Source: Eumeta japonica
Taxonomy: Eukaryota > Arthropoda > Insecta > Lepidoptera > Psychidae
Reading direction: 5' to 3'
Length of the DNA: 64,000 nt
Assembly (NCBI GenBank): GCA_005406025.1
Contig: BGZK01000905.1
Location: 186,001 to 250,000, forward strand
Position 1 is the stretch's first letter, and each line of letters opens with the position of its first letter. Below, in pieces: positions 23,090 through 35,052 of the stretch. The notes under the pieces are model-generated. The model was not told where the DNA came from, did not search any database, and saw only the letters and a list, made by a program, of their open reading frames with translations. The position numbers and the translations under genes were made by a program.

Positions 23090-23900
23090 CTCAAGAAGCC
23101 TAAAACGTCCAGCGCCGTACAAAGGCGAGAGCTGCGACAGCGCTGAAAAGAAAATGAAAAACACGAGTTACGATTTATCACTGGAAACGGACACTGAAAT
23201 TCTGAATTGAGTAGAAGAAAATAAAGGATTAATGATTAACGGAAGAAAAAAAATAGCAAAGAAGGATCTCTTTCGTGAAGAGCTCGACAACATCTAATAA
23301 ACACCGTTTTAACATTTACTACAACCGAAAAAAAATCGGACGGTCTAGTTACACGTGGAAAACTCGCGCACACAAGACACGAGCTACAACTACAGGAGCC
23401 TACAAGAAGGGGCTACAATAGCATAGAGCAAAATAGAAATTAAAAAAAATACCTGTGATCTTTACCAAGTCCTAGAAATGGACACCAAAAATCTTCGTCA
23501 GACGAAGAAAATGAAGAATGAAAGGTCGACGAAAGAAAGAAATTACGAAAGAAGGATTTATTTTAAGAAGAGCTTGACACCGTTTACTTGTCTCCGCTTT
23601 AAGATCTACTATAACAGGAAACTGTTTATATTCAAAAGACTCGCTCAGACTAGACACGGGCTATGAGAATAGAAACGAAGGAGAATGGACCACATTAGAA
23701 CAGAGCAAAGTAAATATTAAAAAGTCTGAACTCTTTTAACTTCCAGAAATGTAATCTGGAAGAAATCGCCGAAAGCCAAGCAAATAAAAGCAGAACGAAA
23801 GATAGCCGGAAAAAACTTACCCATTCTCATCATATTTATTGACACACTATGGTATACATTACCTATCTCCGCTTCAGTTTCTGGTTAAAGATTGGTTAAT
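23090..23900 (+). repeat. Diverged tandem duplication, period about 290 bp
   Basis: The sentence GAAGGATCTCTTTCGTGAAG followed by AGCTCGACAACATC at 23,261 recurs as GAAGGATTTATTTTAAGAAG then AGCTTGACACCG at 23,551. Flanking parts also align (AGAGCAAAATAGAAATTAAA at about 23,428 with AGAGCAAAGTAAATATTAAA at about 23,701; CCTAGAAATGGA with CCAGAAATGTAA). A third, weaker partial unit may start near 23,840 (TTGACACACTATGG, then CTATCTCCGCTTCAG). Noncoding; the short frames here are shadows. Confidence 0.6.
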
Positions 23901-24050
23901 AATTAACGATTATGTTTACGAAAAAGCTTTTCGAAATCACAAACAAACACTTTGATTTTTCTTATTTGTATAGATAGATTGAACGCAATTATAGTTACTG
24001 CGTGTGTTTTTTATAATTCGTTGGAAACACATTTTTGAACAAATGCGCTT

Positions 24051-24087
24051 CCCTCGCTCCTTTGTCCTATAACACAAAGAGCGAGGG
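24051..24087. repeat. Hairpin with 14-15-bp stem
   Basis: CCCTCGCTCCTTTGT at 24,051-24,065 pairs with ACAAAGAGCGAGGG at 24,074-24,087 with one bulged base and an 8-nt loop. Unusually GC-rich for this region. Confidence 0.55.
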
Positions 24088-24319
24088 ATGATTTAAAGGA
24101 ACAAAATTTGTGATGTAAATGTTACATAAAAATTAGCAAATATTTACTGTACTATATTAAAATCGAAAGAAAAAACCAAAGTCGCTTGTTAGCCGTCATC
24201 TGCGCGTCAGAGCCTTGAGACTGCGAGGAAAAAGTAACCTTGTATGTACGATGAGTCATTCGACGATTGCGCAACATCATAGATTTTTCCACTTTTACCA
24301 CGAAAACAATAACAAAAAA

Positions 24320-25080
24320 CAAACCGGGCCAAGAGCATGTCGGTCCGTAATCAATGTAGGGTTCCGAAGCCGTTATTACAATAAAATGGATTATAGATAA
24401 CGAAATTATGTTGTTACTCTTTTTTCCATGTTTCCTGCAAATAATAAGTATAAGCACTTTAGTCACCTACAACTAGAGAAACGAGTAGGTATGTCGGATA
24501 TTACTCTTAAACTAGTGTAAACTGAAAAGTGCCAGCAAAAGAGCGTATCTTCACGGCACTTACGTCCTTTTGTTGAGAAACGTAGTTTTTTGGATATAAT
24601 TCAAAAACAGTATATCCGATCCTGTTCAAAATGATTTTAGTTAAAAGTATTTATAAAGCGTTACCATTGGGTTTTTTTTTTGGTTTTATGGTTTGAAAAA
24701 TAATGGGGGGCACAATTTGTGTCACTTTTGGAATGATTCTTCCCGAAAATATTCACTTAATCAAAAAAATTGCTTAAAATCTTAAAGATTTTTGAAAAGA
24801 ACTGTGGCAAAATGTGCCACACGTTGATGTTTAAAGAAAAACATTTTTACAGCTTCTGTTACATCTATGGAGTACCCTCCCTATAAATATTTATTTTTGT
24901 TATTCAACTAGTAAACTAAGTGGCGGCTTATACAAGACACCTACATTATAAATTTCACCAGTCTTGTAGTTTTTGAGTAAAATGCCTGTGACATACAGAC
25001 GGATAGACGGACGGACGGACGGACGAACACGACGAAATTATAAGGGTTCCGTTTTTGCCATTTAGCTCGAAACCCTTAAA
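24320..25080 (+). repeat. Dispersed lepidopteran repeat, family R1, copy 2 (most complete)
   Basis: It starts GGGCCAAGAGCATGTCGGTCC and runs through to a (GACG)n tetranucleotide tract at about 24,998-25,027, then ATTATAAGGGTTCCG and TTTTTGCCATTTAGCTCGAAA. This gives the full order of blocks against which copies 1973-2640 and 37,312-38,032 can be read. Noncoding; the frames at 24,152-24,466 overlap its start and are not genes. Confidence 0.75.
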
Positions 25081-25184
25081 ACAAACTACACTCATATTTT
25101 CACCGAATTAATAGAAAAAAAAATCGACTCAACCGTCTAACATCGAAGCACCGATTTAATTATTAATTACAGCAAGCGCACCGC

Positions 25185-25500
25185 TTTATATGTACATTTC
25201 TTCGAAACAGCGTCCGTCCAAAGCCGTGACGTCCGCCATAGCGAAGTCCCTACCTCCTGCCGTGTGTAATGAACTTATTACATCACGTTTCGTCATCCCT
25301 CCTCTGACGTCATCTCCGATCCGCATCGAGACGCGTCGGCAAATCATTGGTATACGAGGTTGGACGTCTGCCAGCCGGCTACAGTAGCTAATTCCGTTGG
25401 CCAATATTATGGTGCACAGCTGACTAACGATCCCTCGGTCAGTGGGCAATGTCGTAACTGAGCGGTCGTCGTTTCTTCCCGGGAAACCGACTAAATGATG
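25185..25500. promoter_or_regulatory. GC-rich islet with CRE-type palindrome
   Basis: GC-rich sequence with a perfect TGACGTCA at 25,305-25,312, further GTGACGTC-like sites (25,225) and GACGTC near 25,363. Both strands have open frames of 65-87 codons but no family signature on either. It could be an enhancer or promoter, or a coding exon I cannot identify. Confidence 0.3.
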
Positions 25501-25599
25501 TCAACAGTTCTATCAGTATAAATCTTCTACTGTTTTAGTGATGTAAGGTAATATAACAGAAGAACCGGTTGCAGATACGTTACAATGAATCTGAGGATC

Positions 25600-26560
25600 G
25601 GTTGAGCCTGAAGGACATCATTAAAACTTACCGCTATGATATTTATTCGATGTATTTTGAGCTCATCGAGTTCAAAAATATAGCCGTCTCAAAACTAAAA
25701 ACCTATCTTTAAGTTTTTAGAGCTCGTAAATCCGAAAAACGGTTCTTATCCTCATACTTTTTGTTACTTTCGATTTGAAAGTCTTCAAAAATATATTTAG
25801 CAGTAAATCATTGAGTTTAGCTCACAAGATTGATTTTTATGTTTTTTTTTAACTCTTCGAGCTCAAAATATCGTATGATTTTTAAAACGTTTTTAACTTT
25901 TCAAATGTAAAAATCTAGATTTATTTAAATAAAACACAATTTTTCAACTTTCCGCTACAAAAAATGAAAAATTTTAATAATGAAAAGTTAGATTTTAGAA
26001 CTTATCTGTAGATATATTTCTAAGAAAATATTTTTTGAAAATTTTTTCTCCTGCAGTATCTCTTGAAGAGATCAACCGAGTTTTATGAAATTTTCAGCAG
26101 TTGATGTAACTATTTCGGAAAAAGAGCTGACTGTATTTTGGTGTCGATCGGTAGAGTAGTGTAAAAAAACCTTTTTTCTGAAAACTTTATTTTTTAGATC
26201 ACTCAAAATCTACCCAGCGAACTCAGTCCAACGTTTCAGGAAGTCTAAGTTGAGTGGACACTCGAATGACTCAAACTGTTTTGATTTGTTAATCCGTTCA
26301 AAAATTATAGGAGATAATTACACACGCACGCCCGCACGCGTACATGCACGCATGCATGCACAGATATACATACAGACAGTTCAGAAACTGGTCGAAATAG
26401 ATTTCCAGGACCCTAAGACGTCAAGATCTGGTGAATACTTGATTTTTGAAAATCGAACTGACGACACTAACTTCTCAATTTTATTAAAATTTTTCAATGC
26501 TCCTAGCAGGAAATTAAAAATAGCAGATGTCGGACTTAAAAAGCGAACTTTTTTTATCAT
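25600..26560 (+). repeat. Probable dispersed repeat with GAGCTC-rich body and CACG microsatellite
   Basis: It contains recurring GAGCTC/CGAGCTC sites (25,660, 25,721, 25,858), a 'TTGAGCTCATCGAGTTCAAAA' type sentence, long A/T runs, then a (CACG)/(CATG)-type tract at 26,321-26,362 and a conserved-looking tail 'GGACCCTAAGACGTCAAGATCTGGTGA'. This resembles a repeat layout I have seen in insect genomes, but the window holds no second copy to prove it. The frame at 26,250-26,564 is incidental. Confidence 0.4.
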
Positions 26561-26564
26561 TTGA

Positions 26565-28765
26565 GCGTTTGTCCGTCTATTCACGAATCGTCTAAAACTT
26601 TTATATAAATTTAGTAAAAAGAATAATAACAATTCGCATGGAATAAAAGTCCACAATCGTGGCTTAGCTTAAAGAGCTACTCGTTATCGTTGTATATAAA
26701 TAGCTAATTAGTCTAGCACTGTATGTACATACTAACCAGCTAGTGCTATACTACGAACGGCACTAATCGGTAGATGTTTCATGAGCTAATAAGTCTTGCA
26801 GGCAACGAAAACGTAATTTAGACAAACTAATTTCTCCTAATCTAGTATAGATAAAATCCGTTTTCCGGAAACATTCCGCGACATAAAACGTTTAGAATCT
26901 AAATTAGTTACAAGTAATCTATATTCATAAGTTATAGTCTTTCTCACAAGCTATGAACTAATACCCTCCGCCCAGAGCTACAAAAAGGACAGCATGTTGT
27001 ATGACTTGCAAGAAATATCTAACATGTCTGCCTGGGACGGAGGAGACGCGAATCCAAAAACTGTCGGTCCGGTTCCGCTAAACCAAACTGCAGATATCAA
27101 TTATTGATTATGTGCTAAATAAGGGATGTTTTTTCTTTGCGAGAAAGGTCACCAGAACCTTCAGATATTGCACCTTGTAGCAGCGTGGATATATGGCGCG
27201 ACACACTATTAAGCAGAGTGAGATGTTATATTGATTTTAGAAGAATTGAAGAATTTCATATAACAACGGTTACTTTTCCCCACTTCTTGCATAATTATAG
27301 CTTATAAGCACATTAAAATACGACAGGATAAATTATTTTTTTTTTAATTTTTTGAAATGTAATACTCATAGAGGATAATAATGACCGCATACATAACTGT
27401 CGATTTGAAATATAATACATCACGTAGTAAGATTGTATGGGTCAGAAATGCACTGAAGTTTTTACAAGCATCACGATGTAAATAATCAAATAAAAGAGAA
27501 ATTCTGTGGTCGCTTCTTCTCTGTCTTTACGTCGATCTGGTGGCGAAAGTCCTAAAAGGGATCGTTTAGAATTTTAATGACAAAACGAGACATGTACCTA
27601 TATCTAGTATAAGATAAAGACTTGAAGTAATGAGAAACCTATTGAATCTCTTTAAGCACTAAAATAAATTAATTAGTTATTAAATTTTCATGTTAATTAT
27701 ATAAATCGATAGTATATCCAACAAGTATTGCATGAGTACGGCGTGCGTTTTTTTGCTTTTCAGTAAAGTCAATCAGTAATGCTGAAAAACTTTTAGGATT
27801 TGAAGACTTAGGATTATACGTATTAGTTTTGCTAAATAATTTCGGGTTGTAGTTACAGCCAACCGCTATGAAAGTATTTCCTCTCATATTGCTCGAATTC
27901 TACGCAAACCTACAGGCCACCATCTCTGCATGTATTTCGTGAAATTATCAAAGATTTCAGTATAAATAATCCAATATTCGAATGATAGGATTGAACGTGA
28001 ATAAATTTTCAGCATTCAGAACCCAAATTGCCAAAGGACACGCTTGCCGGATCAACTCGATGCCTGTCTAACTCTTTGTCTGTCGCGGGCATTTTTATCG
28101 GGGACTGCTGTTATATGTAGTTGATATAAATTTTACATAGTTGCAATAAGTCGATTTTTCGACATAGTTCTGCGTTATTAAATAGAAAGTTATATTTTAG
28201 AGGTGATCGTTTACGATATCAGGCTAAGGATTTTTAAATTACAACTTTGAATACGTAGTATAAAAAGTTATGATAGAAGATATATCTTTTTATGGTCGAT
28301 GCCGGAATTTATTCTTGAAATTAACTAATTTTTTGGATAATGCAAAGATGAACAGGAACATAGTCAATAAAACGTGTTGTGAAGGAGTATTAAAAAATTT
28401 CGTTACATTCTCCACATGAAAATAACCACAGTGATATAAGGTTGCCTTTCATCACAGTTATTGTCTAAATTTAATAATTTTTATGCCTCGTCGAACAGCA
28501 GTAACAATAATATAACTTATAAACACTAGATCTGACATAAGCCTTTATGTACTCTACAATAAATTAAGATGCAAATATTAATATTTAATTCTTTTGTCTA
28601 GATAAAAAATGTCTAGACGCAAAAAATGCTATCTAATTTTGACTAACATTCTCGACTCCTCATAAACTAAATTTAAGGAATGCTAAAAACAGTAAATTAT
28701 AATTATTATAATATTCAAAATTCTACAAAATCTATCTTTATCAAATCACAGGGGAATTGACCAAT
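26565..28765. other. Intergenic sequence, no gene recognised
   Basis: AT-rich with scattered short inverted repeats (for example around 26,714-26,752). No exon, RNA gene or clear repeat was identified in this 2.2-kb stretch. Confidence 0.4.
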
Positions 28766-28774
28766 GCTTTTTTA

Positions 28775-28925
28775 ACTTAAATCAAATGTACTCCGTGCCT
28801 CGGAGTACATGTTAAACAATCCAAACCAGGCATCATCATTGCATTGGTGACAACTGCCTTTAATAGAACCTAATCCGTATTGGGCCAGCGTGGATTTCTG
28901 AGTTGAAGACCCAAGTCCTTCAATC
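28775..28925 (+). mobile_element. SINE 3' portion (tRNA/5S-like lepidopteran family)
   Basis: ACTCCGTGCCTCGGAGTACA then TGTTAAACAATCC, AATCCGTATTGGGCCAGCGT and GGATTTCTGAGT form the typical middle and tail of a common lepidopteran SINE. The minus strand looks deceptively like a terminal exon (see rejected items). A 9-bp palindromic stem TGTACTCCG...CGGAGTACA is at its start. Confidence 0.6.
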
Positions 28926-28973
28926 TGAAATAAAAAAAAATCGTAGAAGGGTATCGATAAAAGCCTGGCACAA

Positions 28974-29080
28974 AAACTAATTAATATTAAGATCACGTAA
29001 TCAAAAGTATCTTGTGATGTGCACAGAAAACTAATAAATATTAAGAATGTGTAACCAAAAGTATCATGTGATGCGATCAC
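28974..29080 (+). repeat. Two-copy tandem duplication, about 58-bp period
   Basis: AAAACTAATTAATATTAAGA...GTAATCAAAAGTATCTTGTG is followed directly by AAAACTAATAAATATTAAGA...GTAACCAAAAGTATCATGTG. The two units differ by a handful of substitutions. Confidence 0.7.
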
Positions 29081-29084
29081 ATCG

Positions 29085-29450
29085 TCCTACTTTCCAGCTT
29101 TAAGTAGAAAATATCTCATTCAAACATTTAGTATATGGCAGTTGTCAGACCTGATTCTGCGCAGAAAAATATCCTTTTATCTGTTTTCAGTTCGGATCCC
29201 GATCTTGGTCTTGATGTCTCTACATTGTCTCCCGTATATATAAGCTTCGTCAGCGACGCTTTGATACTAATCGGTTCAATGGTATTTCATATTAAACAGA
29301 TAGTAGATGTTGCTATTGCGCAAATATCTTGCATATATGTGATTCGTAACCGTTATACCGAATCGTTACGTCGAATGGCCGTTTCGCCAGATGAATGGAG
29401 GGGTTGATGAACGGGAATGGATGGGTAAATGGACTGGTAGATGTCCTGGC
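29085..29450. other. Spacer with an unassigned open frame
   Basis: The plus-strand frame 29,135-29,407 has no recognisable motif and no supporting splice or poly(A) context. The end of it runs into the hexanucleotide array. Confidence 0.3.
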
Positions 29451-29454
29451 GGAT

Positions 29455-29705
29455 TATCAACATCAAAAGCAAGATCCAACTTGGAATCGAGACCGGATAG
29501 GGATTAGAAATGAAAGCGATACCGTAATCGGAATCAGAAGTGAAGAAGGGGCTGGAGTCAAGAATGGAACCGGACTCAGAATTGAAAGCAGGACAGGCAC
29601 GATGACGGAGAATGAAATGGAGTCGGTAGAGACGATGTGATCGAAATTGAAATCGAGAACGATACTGGCATAGGACTCATGATTGAAAGAGAAATCACTG
29701 GTTTT
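29455..29705 (+). repeat. Degenerate purine-rich hexanucleotide array, copy 3 (best example)
   Basis: From 29,481 the sequence splits cleanly into hexamers GGAATC GAGACC GGATAG, later TAATCG GAATCA GAAGTG, and GAACCG GACTCA GAATTG, drifting but keeping 6-bp phase over more than 200 bp. It resembles the arrays at 5208, 15,345, 51,850 and 56,575. The resulting plus-strand frame (29,395-29,640), rich in G, I, E, T and R, is a by-product. Confidence 0.65.
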
Positions 29706-29714
29706 AAAAAATGA

Positions 29715-29766
29715 AGAAATTTGTTATACGTCTATGCAAACGGAGCTGTGGGCGAAAGCTAGTACT

Positions 29767-29767
<1 letters not shown>
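29715..29767 (+). repeat. RTE-type LINE tail
   Basis: GGAGCTGTGGGCGAAAGCTA followed by GTACTTG is the characteristic end of an RTE-like LINE. It is followed directly by the (TA)n tract, as is usual for these insertions. Confidence 0.5.

Positions 29768-29829
<62 letters not shown>
29768..29829. repeat. (TA)n microsatellite, about 62 bp
   Basis: An uninterrupted TA dinucleotide run of about 31 units directly after the LINE tail. Such a pure tract is probably length-polymorphic. Confidence 0.9.
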
Positions 29830-29830
<1 letters not shown>

Positions 29831-30875
29831 CATAAACTTTTCTGGGAATAATTTAGGCGAAGTAGCGCGCACCTCAAGATATATACTCTATTGAGTTCAT
29901 TCGATAAGCTATAATCAAGTTAAAATAATACATATGCATCAAATTTACAGTAAAGAAATAACTACTAGTTTTCCTAATATTCTTCTTAATGATTATGTTA
30001 CGTTCTAAACTTTAGCATAATGAAATCGTTTAGCTTTATAATAAGGGAATATTGTCTTTGCATTTCCCTATACGAATATAATTAAACATTTTGTATTCAT
30101 CGAAAAATATTTATAACAGTTTAATTTGTAATAAAATGTTAAAGACATCTTTTATTTATATTCTTATTGATTTTTAGAAGTTTACAACTATGGGACTGCA
30201 TAACTATATGGCAATTGTTTACGCTGAAGGTTGCCAGGGAAAAATACGAGGTGTGAACAAAGCGTGTAAGTTGATACGAAAGCTTATTAGATTTTATATA
30301 TTTTTCTAATTCATTATATTATAAATGTATGGTATCATAATTTTTGTGCATTAAGTACATTGTTCGTTTGAAAATCATACATACGTAAATGGTTTAGAAA
30401 CGGTGCCTTGTCCTACGTAACAAATTTACTGCAATGGAAGTTTAGGTCTTTGCAGATTTGTGGAAATATTAAATACTAGGGATACAATACTATTAAGAAA
30501 ATGTTTCGGGTGCCATAAAAAGATTTCGCGTAAGAATGAAAGAAATCATAGAGAAATAGGGACTTATCTGAAGAATAACCAGTCACTTACATATATTACT
30601 TATTGTATCTACGTAGATTACTTATTGTATAACAGATTGTTTTTTAACGAGCACGATGTAGGGCGTACAATAAAATCAATTTATCAAATTAAGTATTCTC
30701 GATGAATTAAAAGAAAGAGAAATTCGAATTATATTGTTCCGGGCGACAGTGATTATGCGTCTGCTTGACTGACGTCCACACGCAAATAGTTGTCGTACAA
30801 CGGGGAGCGGCTAAGATACACGTTATATATATATATATGATAAAAATGGAGAAATATATAACAAACTCACGAATA
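29830..30875. other. AT-rich spacer, no gene recognised
   Basis: Frame 30,460-30,705 (K, Y, I, N-rich) has no recognisable feature. A short TA run lies at 30,824-30,837. Confidence 0.35.
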
Positions 30876-31215
30876 TCGTCTCACGCCGGGCGCGTCGTCG
30901 CGTCCATCGGCCCGCACGGCCGCCTCGACCGCATCGGGCGATTCAACCATGCACTACGACGGGGAACTACACTTACAATAAAACACCGACAAACTATACA
31001 GATCCCGGTTGAAACGCGACACTCTTTACTATAACATTTTGATAAATGTACACGAATTTAGGTTATTTATGAAACGTTTTTATTGTTGCTACAAGAATTT
31101 TACGCATATATATTGACGGTGTTTGATGGCGATTTAATATAGCGTGAGGCGCGCTCGCTGAGCGGTCGCCATGTTGTTTGAAGGTGCGTTTCGCGCGCGC
31201 GCCAAACGATGTTCG
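30876..31215. promoter_or_regulatory. CpG-rich region, possible promoter
   Basis: Two CpG-dense patches (30,885-30,950, with GGGCGCGTCGTCGCGTCC; and 31,140-31,205, with GCGTTTCGCGCGCGCGCC) flank an AT-rich middle. The second carries GTCGCCATGTTG, similar to YY1/Pho-type GCCAT promoter motifs. No downstream coding exon was recognised in either direction, so promoter status is inference. Confidence 0.3.
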
Positions 31216-31219
31216 GTGT

Positions 31220-32835
31220 TGCTAGATTATAAACTACCTACTTAATTAGAGAAATTGCCGCGTAATTGTAAAGCATTTTATAAATAAGTAAAATAAATTA
31301 ATTCAGCTTACTTGAAGCTTGGAAGTAAAAGTAAAAGAAATCAACGTTGAGACTAGATGGGAAGCAAAAGCCATATGAAAAAACGCGTTAAAAAAAATAA
31401 TTAACAAAATAATTGAAGCGTAACATTTAAATGTGAGACTTTCAGGAGTTTTGTTTTTCTAAATGTTTCCACTGAAAGTACTAAATATATCAATTAATCT
31501 CTTTACTATGCCAAATACTTTTTGATAGAAAATATATTACTTTGGTAAAACAAAAATCATAATCTGAAGTGTTAGAAGTTAATGACTATTAACCTTTCAT
31601 TTTGTTAGTGTAGCCGTATTTTTAGACATCATTGTAAACCTGTATTTGGAGTAGGGTCCAAATATCCATTACGAGAGTAACTGACAGGATGAACTCAGTG
31701 ACATTTGCAATTAAAAAAATCAGGTAGATGAACCGATGAGCAAACAGCGAAACTTCTATATTTCGGTATTTTCTTAATGTTATAAGCTTTTAGGCTATTG
31801 TTGTGAGAAAAAGCTATGGATTTAAAACAATGTTGTTATTATAAAAAAGAACTTATTCGATTTATACACAAAACCCGGAGTTAGTATAAAAGAAATCTTT
31901 AAGACTTACGATATTCCTATACTTGCCAACAAATTTATGAAAATTTCATAAAAACGTTAATGGTTTTCTCCGTAAATAGTGATTATTACATTGTAAATAC
32001 ATACAATAAATGCAAGTTTTTGTTTTCAAATTCGTATTGTTGTGGGTTGGTGCTTTTTTTATTGGTAACTGTGCCCGTTTTTATAAGAAAATACCAAATG
32101 ACATATTAAACCTACATATAAAACAGCTGTATTATTAAATATATATTAATGTAATAAAACTCAACTCACGAAGGAAGCCTATTAGTACCTTTAATGAAAA
32201 CACAAATGACGTAAGTACATAGCAATTGTAAAGATAAAGAAAATAAATCCTAAATGGTTTTTTGCCGGCCCTTTTCCTTATTGTATTTTTTGATCCAGTG
32301 GTACAATTGAAACATTAAAAACGAAAAAACGTATTTTAACGTTTCGTTTTGAATAAAATATGTTATTTTGAATTATACCATTTTTAATAATTTTTACAAT
32401 TTGTTTGAACTTACATGGTAAACAATCATCATATATACAATATTTACATGCAAATAAATTATTTGCATATGTAGTATATTATTATGATTTCTTCTTAAGG
32501 CAATTTATTTTGTACTACTAGTAACTCAGCCGCGCACGCGCCATAACAACCCCCGCAATACGGTGCTCTAAACACGTATCTATTTTTATTTCATACAAAT
32601 GAAAGTGTACATTTTTTTACTATAGTAAATTATAATCTAAGAATAATAAATATATCATTTTAGAAATACTTGTTAGTTTTTCCTTCATTATGAAGAAATA
32701 GTAAAAGATCTCAATTATACCACAATACCTACCACCACATAAATACAAAGCATGAATTGGAATTAATGTACGCAACTACTGAATTGAGAGTTCTATATCC
32801 TATGCACAAATGTAATTGTTGTACCTGTATGGTGA
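31220..32835. other. AT-rich spacer, no gene recognised
   Basis: Long stop-rich AT-rich sequence; a small GC patch at 32,528-32,570. Nothing assignable. Confidence 0.4.
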
Positions 32836-32837
32836 TC

Positions 32838-32925
32838 ACGATTTAGAGCTTAGTACCGAGGCTAAGCTATACAGGCCAAGGTAGAAATTGGATGGGCGAC
32901 CACCCCAACCCTATTTAATTGTCCC
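32838..32925 (+). mobile_element. SINE fragment with 5S-rRNA-like segment
   Basis: TTGGATGGGCGACCACC (about 32,888-32,904) is close to the conserved 'TGGATGGGTGACC' segment of 5S rRNA that is also embedded in common lepidopteran SINEs. It is preceded by AGGCTAAGCTATACAGGCCAA. Only this short stretch matches, so it is not a 5S gene. Confidence 0.45.
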
Positions 32926-32929
32926 CGAC

Positions 32930-34205
32930 CCTAGTTAATCTCACTAAACATCAAGGACATTTAAACTGTACGAAAAATTTGTATTTCCTTGAAAATTTGT
33001 TTTTTTGATTGTTTGTTTTGATTGCAAACGCGCTACGCTATAAGTAAATTATTATGATTATCTGTATACTTGAAAATATATGTGTGATTTTCTATTGCAT
33101 GCCACAATACGGCTGTGCGTTACAGTCGGTGAAGAGATAACATGAAGCCTACTCAACTTTAATATTGATGTACTTATTTGGTGTAAAAACTACACTACTG
33201 TAAAGAAGAATCCTTATTCTTTAAACTTTATTTTATGTTAAGTCTCTCACTAGATATAACGACAAATCTCATTGAAAATTATAGCTTGGGCCGTCAATTG
33301 GTCATTAGTTCGTCCATAACGATTTTTTTAGCTCGATTGGCTTTTTTAATTCACTTTATTTATTTTTTAATTTAACCGGAATAATAGAAGCCTATTGAAT
33401 ATGAGCCCTTTAACTTTTGTCATTTTTTTTTTTAACAAATTTAAAATCAACAAATGTAATTTATCGAGAGAAACGAAAAGTTTTGAACAAGAGTATCTGA
33501 ATATTCATAACTGTATCAGTAAACTTAGCCTAGTAACGTATTTAAAAATATTTTTCTTTAGTTTTTTTTTTCTGTTTTTGTTAAGATATCTCAGATGTTA
33601 AAGTTACAAGTTAAAAAAGCGGTAATATTGAATTGTAAATTTTCTATTTTACTTTTCAATTAAACATTCATTCTGATTTGACCATATATTACTCTATTCA
33701 TGCGTTTTATTAATATAAAAAACTTAACGGCGTGTACTTTTACATTTTCCAAATATTTTTAAACCATTTCTGTCTCTCATTTTATAGTGTCATCGCTTTG
33801 TTGCTGGATTTAAATAATTTCTGCATTTATGCATTTCCTCGCCATGCAACGTGCTCACGAGGTTTTCCGTTATCTTCCACAAACGACAGTACTGATGGTA
33901 TCCGTCAAAACTTGACAAAAAACTTAAGGCCAAAAATGATTTTCAAACATTTCGACTTTTTAGTAAGAATAAATCATACATACCTATGTGTAGCGCGAAA
34001 AGCGCTTTACACTGCAATTTGTTACAATCGCTACTTCGCGTTACACTCGAAAAAAATATAAACATTTCGTCTTTATAAATTTCGAGAAATCTCTGTAAGT
34101 CGAGATTTATCATCAGTAGCGGCGTTTGCCGAATTCGAGAATACGTCATTCCGTGAGTACCTTGTATAATTAGCTCTCTCCACGCCACATCGACTCCATA
34201 TGTAG
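32930..34205. other. AT-rich spacer, no gene recognised
   Basis: Frames at 33,395-33,601 and 33,732-34,061 have no family signature. No repeat boundary seen. Confidence 0.35.
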
Positions 34206-34207
34206 TC

Positions 34208-34560
34208 TTAGAATGCTACAAAATAAACTCTGCAGAACAGTGACCAACTGCACAGATTCATCTCTTTATTCGTCTGTCTATTACGAGGCCCCTTTCTCCA
34301 TTTTCTTAACAGAGTATTGCAGAAGTGCAACGCCTCGACGAAATCGATAAAATGTTTGAAACTTGAAGCCTTAAAAGTCTCCCGAAGAGCTTCTCGCGCC
34401 AGGACATCATTTCCGAGATCCCAATCCACGTCGGATGCCTGTCGTAATATGTTATTCCTAGTTCTCCACTGAAGGGCTACAGGTCCAACACACCCCGACA
34501 GCGTCACGACGCCGACCGGCCACGTTCGATAAGGCCCCCCGGCAGCATCTCTCGTGCCTA
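34208..34560 (-). other. Higher-GC segment with an unassigned open frame
   Basis: A 99-codon minus-strand frame (34,208-34,507) with near-normal amino-acid composition sits in locally GC-richer DNA (CCGGCCACGTTCG, GGCCCCCCGGCAGC near 34,515-34,545). I recognise no domain and no neighbouring exon. It may be a remnant of a retroelement or an isolated exon; I cannot decide. Confidence 0.25.
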
Positions 34561-34564
34561 GATT

Positions 34565-35045
34565 TTGTATCGGGTTTCAATCCCGCAATATCCGCGCTTA
34601 AGGGCGCGTGGGTGTGCTTCGGTATTGTTAACCTTTTCCACGAATAGAAAAAAAAAAGAGGGTGTGTATCGGTTGTGACGTGCGACTAGGGTTATCTCCT
34701 TAATAATATATATATATATATTCCATTCATATTTTTTATATTTCATCTTTATGTATGTATTTACAGGTTTCCGCTCGCGGGTTCGCTCGCCTAGAATTCG
34801 GTCTGTCACATAAAGTTTTTATTGTAACTAAACCCTCTCCCTATACACCGGTCCACTTCCCTCTAACCCCACTCCTTCCCTTATATATTTTTCAATAAGA
34901 CTAAAGCGTTGTGATCAGAAGATCGAGTGTAGGTTTTTGTTTCTTTTATTTTCTTTTGAAGGTCGATGTTTGTCTGCATTGTGACGTCTTGAGCGTCCTT
35001 CGACCCTTGAAATTATTATTTGCCAGGGTAGAGGCTCTTTAAATG
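34565..35045. other. Spacer, no gene recognised
   Basis: Pyrimidine-rich plus strand around 34,830-34,885 (CCCTCTCCC, CCACTTCCCTCTAACCCC). Nothing else assignable. Confidence 0.35.
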
Positions 35046-35052
35046 GGGATAA

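Noticed and set aside
28772..29080. A minus-strand stretch that looks like a terminal exon: TTTATTTCAG acceptor, open frame of about 49 codons and stop
   Set aside because: The plus strand reads as the middle and tail of a common lepidopteran SINE (ACTCCGTGCCTCGGAG, then AATCCGTATTGGGCCAGCGT), which explains it better.
32888..32904. 5S rRNA gene
   Set aside because: Only a 17-nt stretch matches; the remaining roughly 100 nt of 5S are absent, and such segments are built into lepidopteran SINEs.
34208..34507. 99-codon minus-strand frame as a confident gene
   Set aside because: Composition is protein-like but there is no recognised family, no poly(A) or splice context and no second exon; listed only as unassigned.
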